Positions 26,300 to 34,332 of a stretch of 64,000 nucleotides of DNA are shown here, in pieces. Below the pieces are notes generated by a model. It made no database searches, was not told the DNA's origin, and saw only the letters and a program-made list of their open reading frames with translations. This stretch comes from Paenibacillus dokdonensis. Its GTDB lineage: Bacteria; Bacillota; Bacilli; Paenibacillales; Paenibacillaceae. The position numbers and the translations under genes are program-made. Within the stretch, counting starts at the first letter, position 1, and every line of letters starts with the position of its first letter. Location of the stretch: NCBI RefSeq assembly GCF_004916975.1, contig NZ_STGQ01000001.1, positions 1,202,993-1,266,992 of the forward strand, given 5' to 3'.

Positions 26300-26337
26300 A
26301 TGCTGCATCCCTCTGAGGATTGCGGCATCTTTTTTTG
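26300..26337 (+). terminator. Intrinsic terminator after glucosidase gene
   Basis: ATGCTGCATCC pairs with GGATTGCGGCAT around a 6-base loop, followed by seven T residues. Confidence 0.85.
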
Positions 26338-26417
26338 CGCCCTGGAGACCTGCTTGGCTATACTTAATATGAAGTTTTTTTTGTTTTTTGCGATTAAATG
26401 CGGGAGGAGAAAAAGAC

Positions 26418-27008
26418 ATGAATGAACGATTAAGCCGTCAAATCGAGTTTATCCGGGAGATGGACAGGCTGAAAACTATTTTCCGGCAAACTTATCTGAT
26501 GGATGCGTCCCGGCATGAGAATGATGCGGAGCATTCCTGGCATATTACCCTGATGGCCTGGCTGCTCGAGGAGCATCTGGAAGAGAAAAAGGTGAACCTT
26601 CCCCGAGTGATGAAAATGCTGCTCATCCATGATGTGGTTGAGATTGATGCCGGTGATACGTTTGCTTACGATACAATGGGGCAGGAGGGCAAGTTTGAGA
26701 GGGAACGGCTTGCAGCCGAACGGATTTTTGGTCTTTTGCCGCCAGATCAGTTCGATGAAATGATGGAGCTATGGCTGGAATTCGAGCAGCGGGAAACAAT
26801 GGAATCAAGTTATGCCGCGGCCATGGACCGAATCCAGCCCCTACTTCACAATTATTACACACAGGGAAAAGCATGGCAGGCGCATGGAGTGACCTGTGAC
26901 CGGGTGCTCGGCCGAATCCGTTTCTTGGAGACGGAGCTGCCGGATGTTTATACGCTTGTTTCCGGATTGATTCATGATGCGGTTGACAAGGGATATTTAC
27001 TACCTTAG
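26418..27008 (+). CDS. HD-domain phosphohydrolase (YfbR/HDDC2-like)
   Basis: 196-residue metal-dependent phosphohydrolase. The HD motif set is visible: H-x-ENDAEHSWH, then LIHDVVEID with the His-Asp pair, and a later Asp in MDRIQPLL. This pattern matches 5'-deoxynucleotidases of the YfbR/HDDC2 type. GGGAGGAG is before ATG 26418. Probably dNMP dephosphorylation, by family. Confidence 0.82.
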   Translation: MNERLSRQIEFIREMDRLKTIFRQTYLMDASRHENDAEHSWHITLMAWLLEEHLEEKKVNLPRVMKMLLIHDVVEIDAGDTFAYDTMGQEGKFERERLAAERIFGLLPPDQFDEMMELWLEFEQRETMESSYAAAMDRIQPLLHNYYTQGKAWQAHGVTCDRVLGRIRFLETELPDVYTLVSGLIHDAVDKGYLLP

Positions 27009-27162
27009 CGAGCTCAAAAGAGAGCCTAACTGACTATATAATAATTTTCAATAAGGGAATTATATTTATTTCCCATGATAAACAAGGGTATTTAGAACTA
27101 TTTGTATAATTGGGATGAAAAGAAGCAGGCCATCCGCCGATAAATTAGTTGAGGTGATACGG

Positions 27163-27381
27163 ATGGCCAAAAAGGGACAGACTTTCTGCTCTTACAGTTT
27201 GGATACCAAGAAGAGGGCTGTGGACATGCGTCTTCAAGGGATGACCAAAAAGGAAGTGGCCGAAGCGTTGGGAATTGCTGATATCGGCCGTTTAAAGGTA
27301 TGGATGAGAAAATACCGAGAGCTGGGGGATTCCGGATTAATAGACCAGCGGGGACGTTCCAAAGAAACGCTTCATGTTTAA
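27163..27381 (+). CDS. Small helix-turn-helix protein, possible solo transposase-type OrfA
   Basis: 72 residues from ATG 27163, preceded by GAGGTG at 6 bases; an earlier ATG at 27115 lacks a ribosome site. The sequence KKRAVDMRLQGMTKKEVAEALGIADIGRLKVWMRKYRELG is a helix-turn-helix of the kind found in the OrfA protein of IS3-family elements. No OrfB and no terminal inverted repeats are visible. The gene keeps its own ribosome site and terminator (27421-27448), so it is either a remnant or a domesticated DNA-binding protein. Confidence 0.7.
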   Translation: MAKKGQTFCSYSLDTKKRAVDMRLQGMTKKEVAEALGIADIGRLKVWMRKYRELGDSGLIDQRGRSKETLHV

Positions 27382-27420
27382 GCATTGCAATGATGATAAG
27401 CCTGAATACTATGAAGGGAA

Positions 27421-27448
27421 GGAAGCCTGTTAGTAGGGCTTCTTTTTT
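27421..27448 (+). terminator. Terminator after small HTH gene
   Basis: GAAGCC / GGGCTTC stem followed by six T residues. Confidence 0.75.
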
Positions 27449-27598
27449 CTATAGGACGATAACCGGTACCAAGCGCATATTTTTGATGAAGCAGGGAGGA
27501 TCGTCCATGCAGCACTGCTACCCATATACATAATTATAGTTGTGAGGATAATCAAAACCTGATGCAGTTTAAAAGGTTACAACATGGAGGTGGCTGCT

Positions 27599-28411
27599 GT
27601 GCAAAGCCGAAGCGATAATCATGCCAAAGGTATTGATGTATCTCATTGGCAGGGAGTGATCGACTGGAAGCAAGTCAAGAATGCAGGCTATTCCTTTGTG
27701 TTTATGAAAGCAACCGAAGGAACGAAGCTGGTGGATGACCGATTCAGGGTAAACGCTCAAGGCGCCAGATCGGCAGGGATGCTGACGGGAGCATACCATT
27801 TAACACGGGCTAAGAAGCCTGATGATGTCAAGGTAGAGCTGGAGCATTTCGTACAGGTTGTCGAAAGTGCTGGAGGTTTGGACGCATACAAGCTGCCATT
27901 TGTGCTGGATATTGAGACGAAGGAAGGCGGGGCGCGCGCGAATATTTCGGCAATCGTACATGAATGGATCAAGCAATTTAAGCTGCGGACAGGCCGAACG
28001 CTCATGATGTATACCTTTCACAGCTTTATAGACAGTTCACTCGACAGTACATTCGGAAGTGTTCCGTTATGGTATGCCTACTACAACAGTGGTACCCCGG
28101 CCAATAAAGGCGGTTGGACTGCATGGGAGTTTGTTCAATACACGAATAAGGGCCGGGTTCCCGGTATTAGCGGCAATGTGGATTTGGATGAATATAAAGG
28201 AAGTGAGGCAGAACTTATGGCTGCATATAACTCTCCTCAGCCTGAGTCACAGCCGAAAATTCCTGCTTGGAAAGAGGCGGGAAGACAGTGGCTGATTGAT
28301 TATGCGGGAATCAGCACGGACTGGAAGGCTGACGATCAACTGGATATTGGCACACTTGGGGCAATTTTGTCCAAATATACGGAGGCTGTTGTTAACAAGA
28401 AGAATGAATAA
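27599..28411 (+). CDS. GH25 family lysozyme (N-acetylmuramidase)
   Basis: 270 residues. GH25 motifs: GIDVSHWQG at residues about 12-20, the catalytic pair in PFVLDIETK, and WEFVQYTNKG...NVDLDEYKG near the end of the domain. A C-terminal extension (about residues 220-270) has helical segments of the kind seen in endolysin tails. The start is GTG 27599, with GGAGG at 27586-27590; ATG 27584 overlaps that ribosome site. No signal peptide is visible, so it may be released by lysis or act in the mother cell. Possibly of phage origin. Confidence 0.88.
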   Translation: MQSRSDNHAKGIDVSHWQGVIDWKQVKNAGYSFVFMKATEGTKLVDDRFRVNAQGARSAGMLTGAYHLTRAKKPDDVKVELEHFVQVVESAGGLDAYKLPFVLDIETKEGGARANISAIVHEWIKQFKLRTGRTLMMYTFHSFIDSSLDSTFGSVPLWYAYYNSGTPANKGGWTAWEFVQYTNKGRVPGISGNVDLDEYKGSEAELMAAYNSPQPESQPKIPAWKEAGRQWLIDYAGISTDWKADDQLDIGTLGAILSKYTEAVVNKKNE

Positions 28412-28529
28412 GACAGGCTGATGCTCATGAAAATAGGCGCCTTTTTAAACATGAAATGGGGAGGAGTCTATGCCAAATGTCCCGGGATCCACATATTTTA
28501 GAGTATGTTACAAGGAAGGAGGGAATGGA

Positions 28530-28640
28530 ATGAGCGGAGTTGTTGGCGGAGTTGGTTGTTTTAATCCTTTCGCTTCTACAGGTGCCATTTTGGTTCTCTT
28601 TATATTGCTGGTTATTATCACGCGTTCTTTCTGGTTGTAA
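28530..28640 (+). CDS. YjcZ-type sporulation micro-protein
   Basis: 36 residues, MSGVVGGVGC... with a single hydrophobic segment (STGAILVLFILLVIITRSFW), the hallmark of the YjcZ family seen in sporulating Bacillus and Paenibacillus. AAGGAGG at 28516-28522 is 7 bases before ATG 28530. An in-frame ATG at 28470 has its own GGGGAGG and would give a 56-residue form. The terminator at 28680 closes the gene. Confidence 0.85.
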   Translation: MSGVVGGVGCFNPFASTGAILVLFILLVIITRSFWL

Positions 28641-28679
28641 TCAATTAGATACTCCCATAGATCGCAGCTTTCCCGAAAT

Positions 28680-28717
28680 CGCCTGCCCGCGTCATAATTC
28701 TGCGGCAGGCGGTTTTT
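28680..28717 (+). terminator. Terminator after YjcZ-type gene
   Basis: CGCCTGCC pairs with GGCAGGCG, with inner GC pairs, followed by GTTTTTC. Confidence 0.8.
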
Positions 28718-28776
28718 CTTGTTCTGCTGATTCATTTCATCATGAAGGGGTATTCTTATCCAAGAGGTGAAACAAC

Positions 28777-29019
28777 ATGGAAAAGAAGGAACCTGTCCAC
28801 GAACCGGTAAACCGTCCGGAAGAGCATGAACAGAAGGATATGGATCACCCTGAGCAATACTTAACGGAAAAAGAAAGTTTGTTTGACCGTTTTGAAAGTG
28901 AACGCAACGTGGACCCTATTCCGGTTGAAGAATTGAATGAGAAGGTTAAGGACGAGCGCAATAAGGATCATACCAAAGATACATCGTCCACTGAAAAAAA
29001 ATATAGCGCCGATTATTAA
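28777..29019 (+). CDS. Small highly charged hydrophilic protein
   Basis: 80 residues, strongly charged, no hydrophobic segment and no Cys. AGAGGTG precedes the ATG. The sequence is rich in Glu, Lys, Asp and Asn (HEQKDMDHPEQYLTEKESLF) and is probably disordered. No family recognised. Followed at once by a strong terminator. Confidence 0.75.
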   Translation: MEKKEPVHEPVNRPEEHEQKDMDHPEQYLTEKESLFDRFESERNVDPIPVEELNEKVKDERNKDHTKDTSSTEKKYSADY

Positions 29020-29022
29020 TTG

Positions 29023-29065
29023 AAAAAAGGGAGATTCCGTCTTCAAGACCGGAATCTCCCTTTTT
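29023..29065. terminator. Strong bidirectional terminator
   Basis: AAAAGGGAGATTCCG pairs with CGGAATCTCCCTTTT around TCTTCAAGAC; A and T tracts on both flanks. Confidence 0.9.
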
Positions 29066-29155
29066 ACTGTGAAACTTACGCGGTACACAGGTGAATGGAC
29101 GCCCCTGTTGGCTAACAGCAACTATACCCCTTACTAAGAAAGGCGACCCTGACCG

Positions 29156-29482
29156 TTAATCCTTTGCAGATAAGGTAATCAAATTCAGGAGAACAGTTAC
29201 TCCGCCCAAAATGATACTGCTCCACATTACATTGGATTCGACGGTATAAACAAACGGAAAAACGATAAACCAAACGCCGGCGAGCAGTGAAATCCAGTTT
29301 TGCCACGAGCCCCAGCCCGACCCGGAAAAAGCCCATAACGATACAATTAGCTGAACTGCTCCCACAATGACACTCGTCCATAAAGCTCCCTTGTCATCTG
29401 AGTACCCTGTAATCCAGGGCGCCATAATAAACCAGATACCGATTAATGCGACAATGGTATTATCGACGCTTCTTAACTTCAT
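29156..29482 (-). CDS. SPW-repeat membrane protein
   Basis: 108 residues with four predicted transmembrane helices arranged as two SPW-like repeats: VALIGIWFIMAPWITGYS and ISLLAGVWFIVFPFVY. GGAGG is 7 bases before ATG 29482; an in-frame start further upstream lacks a better site. The family is small and of unknown function in bacteria. Confidence 0.8.
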   Translation of the reverse strand: MKLRSVDNTIVALIGIWFIMAPWITGYSDDKGALWTSVIVGAVQLIVSLWAFSGSGWGSWQNWISLLAGVWFIVFPFVYTVESNVMWSSIILGGVTVLLNLITLSAKD

Positions 29483-29675
29483 CCACACACCTCCGTTTAA
29501 AATCAATGCCAACATGAGGGTACGTAAAAATCATATGCGATAAAATAGGGATCATTACAAGAATATGTAAATGTGGACATGATATACATCCAAAAAGCGA
29601 CTTAAATTAACGATTATACATTAGATCGGATGTTGTAAACTCCTGTTATGGATCATAATTTTGACTTATCCAGGC

Positions 29676-29704
29676 AAAAAAGAAGGCAGATAAGCGCTGC
29701 CTTC
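29676..29704 (-). terminator. Terminator of the Tyr/Pro-rich peptide gene
   Basis: GAAGGCAG / CTGCCTTC stem with a 7-base loop; on the minus strand it is followed by TTTTTT. Confidence 0.85.
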
Positions 29705-29713
29705 GGATGATTC

Positions 29714-29915
29714 CTAAGATCTTGAGCGACTGTTTACGCCTCTGGGTCCGCCGCCGTGATGACCAGGCCCTCCTGGACCGTGTCCGCCATGATATCCACC
29801 TGGATAATTAAAGTACCACCAATGGGTAAGGAGAGGGGTAAGGGTACGGATAATAAGGATATGGATAAGGGGGAGGATAGAAAGAAGAGGACGGGCTGTA
29901 TGGATTGTAAGACAT
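29714..29915 (-). pseudogene. Tyr/Pro- then His/Gly-rich coat-like small protein, frameshifted
   Basis: On the minus strand ATG 29915 opens a 35-codon frame (stop 29808) rich in Tyr-Pro pairs: PPYPYPYYPYPYPSPYP. Just before that stop (29818-29829) the next frame carries on with HWWYFNYPGGYHGGHGPG, then HHGGGPRG, ending at 29714, directly before a minus-strand terminator. The two parts together make about 62 residues like other Tyr/Pro/Gly-rich spore-coat peptides. A one-base insertion or two-base loss separates them. No clear ribosome site was found, and ATG 29930 is a possible earlier start. Confidence 0.6.
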
Positions 29916-30036
29916 TCGTTGGACGGAATACATTTTTAACAAAAATTAATGCGGGAATAAGGAATCTTTCATGTTTCATTAGGCTTGGTTCTGTATATTT
30001 ATATGTATAACCCCCTTTGATATAAATGTACGGATT

Positions 30037-30073
30037 TGACCCTGCCGATGAGGAATCCGCAGGGTTCTTTTTT
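30037..30073 (+). terminator. Orphan intrinsic terminator on the plus strand
   Basis: ACCCTGC / GCAGGGT stem with an AATCC-containing loop, followed by six T residues on the plus strand. No plus-strand gene lies before it within several hundred bases. Confidence 0.7.
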
Positions 30074-30119
30074 ATACCTGTCTTCCCGTTATACAGAAGA
30101 ATCGTTTCGCTAAATGGGA

Positions 30120-30152
30120 AAACGGATACACCCCAATGGGACGTATCCGTTT
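30120..30152 (-). terminator. Terminator after lipoprotein gene
   Basis: AAACGGATAC / GTATCCGTTT stem, ending in TTTT on the minus strand, 10 bases after the lipoprotein stop codon. Confidence 0.7.
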
Positions 30153-30161
30153 GTTCATCTG

Positions 30162-30761
30162 CTATTTTTGATATGCTCTCAATTTTAATTGGTCTCTGTG
30201 GAGAAGCGACTTGTATAGATGCGGATGGATTTTGTACCAGGTTGCATGCTTGAAGATAACGGTATAGTTTTCCACAGGGATCTTCAAAATGTCCTGTCCT
30301 TTTTGCCAATCCGCACGGCTAATCGCAATTCTGACCAGTTCTTTAATGACAGGTTTCCCGTTTGCTGGCTCCGGATTACCAAGCAGGCAAACTTCCACCG
30401 TGCCAATCCCTTTGTTCTCAAACAGCATTCCGCTATAAGCCAATAGCGTTCCAGCTGCGTCCGACATCAATTGATCCGGATCTGTAATTTCATGATTCAG
30501 GTTCACGGTTACCGTTTTGTTGTTGGCTCCCTGGAGCTGTATGTCCTTGGATTGATTCATTCCGATGACTCCATCGCCGGATATGCCGGCGAGAACAAGC
30601 TTAACGCTCTCGCGGGTGACTTCAGCATTGGACCAGACATCCTTTTTCTGCGCAACGTTAACCTTGGCCGGCTCAGAATTACGTGAACAGGAAGCCAGCA
30701 GGAAACATGCGGCTATCATCATGCATATAACCTTAAAAGGCGATCTGGGCTGCAACTTCAT
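30162..30761 (-). CDS. Lipoprotein of unknown function
   Basis: About 199 residues. A signal peptide with lipobox LLASC (Cys about residue 25) indicates lipidation and anchoring to the outer face of the membrane. The mature part has no motif I recognise; it contains ESVKLVLAGISGDGV and VEVCLLGN segments that may form a beta-rich domain. GAAAGGGGG lies directly against ATG 30761, and TTG 30755, 6 bases downstream, is an alternative start with better spacing. Confidence 0.82.
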   Translation of the reverse strand: MKLQPRSPFKVICMMIAACFLLASCSRNSEPAKVNVAQKKDVWSNAEVTRESVKLVLAGISGDGVIGMNQSKDIQLQGANNKTVTVNLNHEITDPDQLMSDAAGTLLAYSGMLFENKGIGTVEVCLLGNPEPANGKPVIKELVRIAISRADWQKGQDILKIPVENYTVIFKHATWYKIHPHLYKSLLHRDQLKLRAYQK

Positions 30762-30904
30762 CCCCCTTTCTTTAAAGCATGATATAAAAAAGTCTATCAG
30801 AACCCAAACAAGAATGGAATACATAAACCATTTATGACAAATTAGACAAAATACCGTTACAAAATTTTAAACTCTATGATCTACTACTGCCAGAAGGAGT
30901 TATT

Positions 30905-31063
30905 ATGAAGAGACAATCATATTGTGGAGAATATATTCAATTTCGTATAAAATGGTGTACATATCCTCCAGATAATCATATAATACCAATAACACTTAAG
31001 GAGTATGCTAATTTATCATGCTCTAAACGACGAATTTATAGAACTGTTTTCGCATTTTTGTAA
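30905..31063 (+). CDS. 52-residue AT-rich small protein, unknown
   Basis: ATG 30905 to TAA 31063, with AAGGAG at 30894-30899 5 bases upstream. The peptide contains YCGEYIQFRIKWCTYPPDN and is basic with three cysteines. Base composition is clearly more AT-rich than the neighbours, which suggests recent arrival or a decayed fragment. The good ribosome site favours expression. No family recognised. Confidence 0.55.
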   Translation: MKRQSYCGEYIQFRIKWCTYPPDNHIIPITLKEYANLSCSKRRIYRTVFAFL

Positions 31064-31131
31064 GCGTTTAACTAGGAGACATTATTAAATATTTCATTAT
31101 TGGATTGAAAATGGGACAGGAGTGATGAACC

Positions 31132-32688
31132 ATGTTTGATTTGATCATATTCGGCGGTGGACTGGGAGGCTGTGCAGCAGCTATGGCTGCCTGCTCGAAA
31201 GGGCTTAAGGTGCTCATGACGGAAGAAACGGATTGGATCGGTGGACAGAGCACCTCCCAAGCCGTGCCTCCGGATGAGCATCCATGGATAGAGGAGTTTG
31301 GCTGCACGGCGAGATACCGTCAATACCGCGATGAAATTCGTACATATTATTTGAAAAATATGCCGGTTGCCGGTGCAGTAAGCAGGAAAGGCTTCAATCC
31401 TGGAGGGGCGATCGTAAGCAACATCTCGCATGATCCGCGGGTGTCCGTGCATGTCCTGAACGAAATGCTGAGTCCTTATTTGCTGACCGGAAGACTTTCC
31501 CTTTTGTTGGAAACCGCTGCCGTTTCGGTGACTAGAACGGAAAGGTCGCTCCAAAGTGCTGAATTGGTGTCTTTGAGAACCGGTGAGCGCATGACGGTAG
31601 AAGGAAGTTATTTTATCGATGCCACCGAAACGGGAGGTATACTGCCCATGGCTTCGATGGAATATGTCACAGGCTCTGAAAGCCGTGAAGAAACCGGTGA
31701 ACCGCATGCGACAGAGAAGGCTGATCCGAATAATATTCAAGGCTTTACGTATGTACTCGCCTTTGAATATGACGAGAACGGAAGTCATGTGATTCCTAAA
31801 CCTGAAATGTACGACTTCTGGAAGGAATATCAACCAGCCCATTGGCCTGATAAAATGCTTAGTTTGGTCGGTCCGCATCCGGTTACGCTGGAACGCCGGG
31901 AATATGCCTTGTTTGCGGATGGAAGCAAGTTCCCGCTGTGGAAATACCGCAGGGTGTATTCCAAGGATCAGTATGATGTCGCAGATGCCAATGAGGTTAC
32001 ACTGCTGAACTGGCCGCAAAACGATTATTTTATCGGGAATATTTACGAGATGTCTGAGGAGGACAAGAAGAAGCATCTGCATGGTGCACAGCAGCTAAGT
32101 CTCTCTCTTCTGTATTGGCTGCAGACAGAAGCGCCGAGACCGGATGGAGGCAGCGGGTACCCCGGACTACGGCTAAGAGGCGATGTGGTGGGAACGCCGA
32201 CAGGCTTTGCCAAAGCGCCTTACATTCGCGAGTCCAGAAGGATCAAGGGTTTATACACGATTACAGAGCAGGATGTATCACCAGCCAGTCAGCCTGCCAG
32301 ATCCGCTAAAAAGTATGAGGACCGGGTTGGTCTAGGATCTTACAGTATTGATCTTCATCCGAGCTTTACAGGCGTCAGCTATGTGGATATCCCAGCCCTG
32401 CCTTATCATATTCCGCTTGGAGCTCTCATTCCACGGGATATGGACAATGTGCTTGCCGGGAACAAAAACATTGGAACAACGCATATAACAAACGGCTGCT
32501 ACCGCCTTCATCCGACGGAATGGAACATCGGCGAGGTATGCGGAGAACTGGCGGCCTACTGTATTCAGCATGACCGGAAGCCAGCGGAGGTCAGGGGAAA
32601 TACGAATGCTTTGTATGATTTCCAGCGAACCCTTCGTGAGGCAGGCGTACAGTTGGAATGGCCGAATGAATTTTATGAGCAACGCTAA
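31132..32688 (+). CDS. FAD-dependent oxidoreductase
   Basis: 518 residues. The N-terminal dinucleotide fold shows LIIFGGGLGGCAAAMAACSKG (G-x-G-x-x-G) and TDWIGGQSTSQAVPPDEHPW, characteristic of the FAD-dependent oxidoreductase group (PF12831 type). The FAD-contacting DATE segment (YFIDATETGG) follows at about residue 160. AGGAGTG precedes the ATG. Family members act on varied small molecules, some linked to sugar or xenobiotic catabolism, so the substrate is unassigned. Confidence 0.88.
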   Translation: MFDLIIFGGGLGGCAAAMAACSKGLKVLMTEETDWIGGQSTSQAVPPDEHPWIEEFGCTARYRQYRDEIRTYYLKNMPVAGAVSRKGFNPGGAIVSNISHDPRVSVHVLNEMLSPYLLTGRLSLLLETAAVSVTRTERSLQSAELVSLRTGERMTVEGSYFIDATETGGILPMASMEYVTGSESREETGEPHATEKADPNNIQGFTYVLAFEYDENGSHVIPKPEMYDFWKEYQPAHWPDKMLSLVGPHPVTLERREYALFADGSKFPLWKYRRVYSKDQYDVADANEVTLLNWPQNDYFIGNIYEMSEEDKKKHLHGAQQLSLSLLYWLQTEAPRPDGGSGYPGLRLRGDVVGTPTGFAKAPYIRESRRIKGLYTITEQDVSPASQPARSAKKYEDRVGLGSYSIDLHPSFTGVSYVDIPALPYHIPLGALIPRDMDNVLAGNKNIGTTHITNGCYRLHPTEWNIGEVCGELAAYCIQHDRKPAEVRGNTNALYDFQRTLREAGVQLEWPNEFYEQR

Positions 32689-32829
32689 GGAATAAGCACT
32701 TCAGATCTGCAGCCTCCCGGCGTATTTTGGGGAATGGCTGCTGTTTTTTTGCCCGGAGCCTTTTGCATAGGAAAAGAACTCTTGGGGAACCTTATCATGG
32801 AAAATAATTTTGCCGGAGGTGAAATGACC

Positions 32830-33144
32830 ATGAGAAGAAAAGCTGCTGCGGTGCTGCTGCTGTCTGCAAGCATCTGCCTGACTCTGGCTGTACCCGCGTG
32901 GGCTGAAGGGGATTACAACATGCATCATCAGATGAACGATGTTAACCAGATGAATGATGTAAATCAGACTCATACCGTGACCGAAAATGTGAGAGATCTG
33001 AAGCATGATCTGAAACGGGACACCATCCGTACCAACTCCTTCGATGATACCGGGGTTAATCGAACGAACTGGGGCTTTCTCGGATTGTTCGGATTACTTG
33101 GCCTTGCCGGCTTGATGAAGCGGAGCCGGGATCCTAGACGCTGA
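32830..33144 (+). CDS. WGxxGxxG-type exported protein
   Basis: 104 residues from ATG 32830, with ATG 32824 as alternative; GGAGG at 32815-32819. A signal peptide (KAAAVLLLSASICLTLAVPAWA) is followed by Met/Asn/His-rich repeats (MNDVNQMNDVNQ) and a C-terminal tail NWGFLGLFGLLGLAGLMKRSR, which matches the short WGxxGxxG membrane tail found in Paenibacillus and related surface proteins. Function unknown. Confidence 0.8.
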   Translation: MRRKAAAVLLLSASICLTLAVPAWAEGDYNMHHQMNDVNQMNDVNQTHTVTENVRDLKHDLKRDTIRTNSFDDTGVNRTNWGFLGLFGLLGLAGLMKRSRDPRR

Positions 33145-33174
33145 TTGGATTTACAATACTCTGCTAGAAAATGC

Positions 33175-33219
33175 AAAAAGGCAGCTCACAGCGCTTAACG
33201 CCTGACCTGCCTTTTTTTT
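33175..33219. terminator. Bidirectional terminator between converging genes
   Basis: AAAAAGGCAG / CTGCCTTTTTTTT with inner GC pairs, between the exported protein gene and the hydrolase gene. Confidence 0.85.
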
Positions 33220-33232
33220 GCGTGCATACGAC

Positions 33233-34069
33233 TCAATGCTCACGTATCCAGTTGAACATCCTCTCAATAGCTCGCATATGCATTTCAGGAGGCATGTGAT
33301 GCCCGTAATGCTCATACCAGTGCATATCCACATCTGCACCTGCTTCCTTCAGACGGTTATACATTTGAAGTCCATGGCTGGAATGAACCTGCGCGTCATC
33401 GCTTCCTTGAATGATAAGAACCGGACAGTGGATGCGTTCAGCCATATGAATGGGAGAGCGTGCCTGATATGCCTCGGGAACTTTCGCCGGATTACCGACT
33501 ACTCTCTTTAGCATCCGTCTTAATTCAACCCGTTCTTCATAGGTTTTGGCAAGATCGGATACACCGCCCCAAAGGACAAGCTGCCGGATATAATCTGTCT
33601 CGGATGCCGCATAAGCAGCATTCACCGAACCCCGGGAGAATCCCATTGCGGACATGCGCTGAGTATCGATAAAAGGAAGGCTTGAGAGCAAGCGGCAGGC
33701 TGCCGGAACATCCTCCATATCTCCGCCCCCGAACTCATCCCGGCCTTCGCCCCCTTCAGTACCGCGGTACACCGGAGCAAATACAATAAATCCGCTTCGT
33801 GAAAAGCGCTCAAGCCATTCGGTCTTCACCTGGCCCACTCTGCCGATCCCTCCCCGGCAATAAATGAGAACAGGCCACTTCCGTTCGTTTATATCCTGCT
33901 GTTCCTCTTTCAAATTGTTAGCGATTACCGTCATAGGCATATCCGCCGGACCGTAAACCTGATGGATCTGCGCATTCAACTCGTCAAGATCAAGCTTATA
34001 GCCATATGGCAGCGACAGGTATCCCTTCACTTTGTACTCACCTGAGAGATAAGTCATATGAATCATCAT
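33233..34069 (-). CDS. Alpha/beta hydrolase, prolyl-oligopeptidase-like (S9)
   Basis: 278 residues. The nucleophile elbow is MGFSRGS (G-x-S-x-G variant), the acid is in IIQGSDDAQV, and the His is in EHYGHHM. An N-terminal strand region of about 55 residues precedes the fold. The start is ATG 34069 (with AAAGGCAG upstream) or TTG 34078. Similar to dienelactone hydrolase and S9 peptidase-type esterases; the true substrate is not visible. Confidence 0.86.
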   Translation of the reverse strand: MMIHMTYLSGEYKVKGYLSLPYGYKLDLDELNAQIHQVYGPADMPMTVIANNLKEEQQDINERKWPVLIYCRGGIGRVGQVKTEWLERFSRSGFIVFAPVYRGTEGGEGRDEFGGGDMEDVPAACRLLSSLPFIDTQRMSAMGFSRGSVNAAYAASETDYIRQLVLWGGVSDLAKTYEERVELRRMLKRVVGNPAKVPEAYQARSPIHMAERIHCPVLIIQGSDDAQVHSSHGLQMYNRLKEAGADVDMHWYEHYGHHMPPEMHMRAIERMFNWIREH

Positions 34070-34332
34070 GGTTATCAACTGCCTTTTTTTGATTGTTGCT
34101 TCTATAAAAGTTTGTTAGATGATTGTACTATTGCAGCGACCAAAAGAGAAGCTAGCCAGCTTAAGGATCGCCCTAGTAAATGACCTGATGAAACTAAATT
34201 GGTCATGTGCAATAAAGTTTGGCATGTACTTGTTTTTATGAGGCTGGACAAAACTGTTTCTCTAGACCCACACAAAAACTATGATGTAAGATGATTTAGC
34301 ATTTAATAAATTCAAGGCAGGTATAAAGGTCA

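Noticed and set aside
29734-30309. 191-codon minus-strand frame covering the coat-like peptide area
   Set aside because: It runs through two terminators and has no ribosome site; the shorter Tyr/Pro and His/Gly frames are better supported.
31072-32082. 336-codon minus-strand frame opposite the FAD oxidoreductase
   Set aside because: A shadow of the real gene; it has no start signal or recognisable family.
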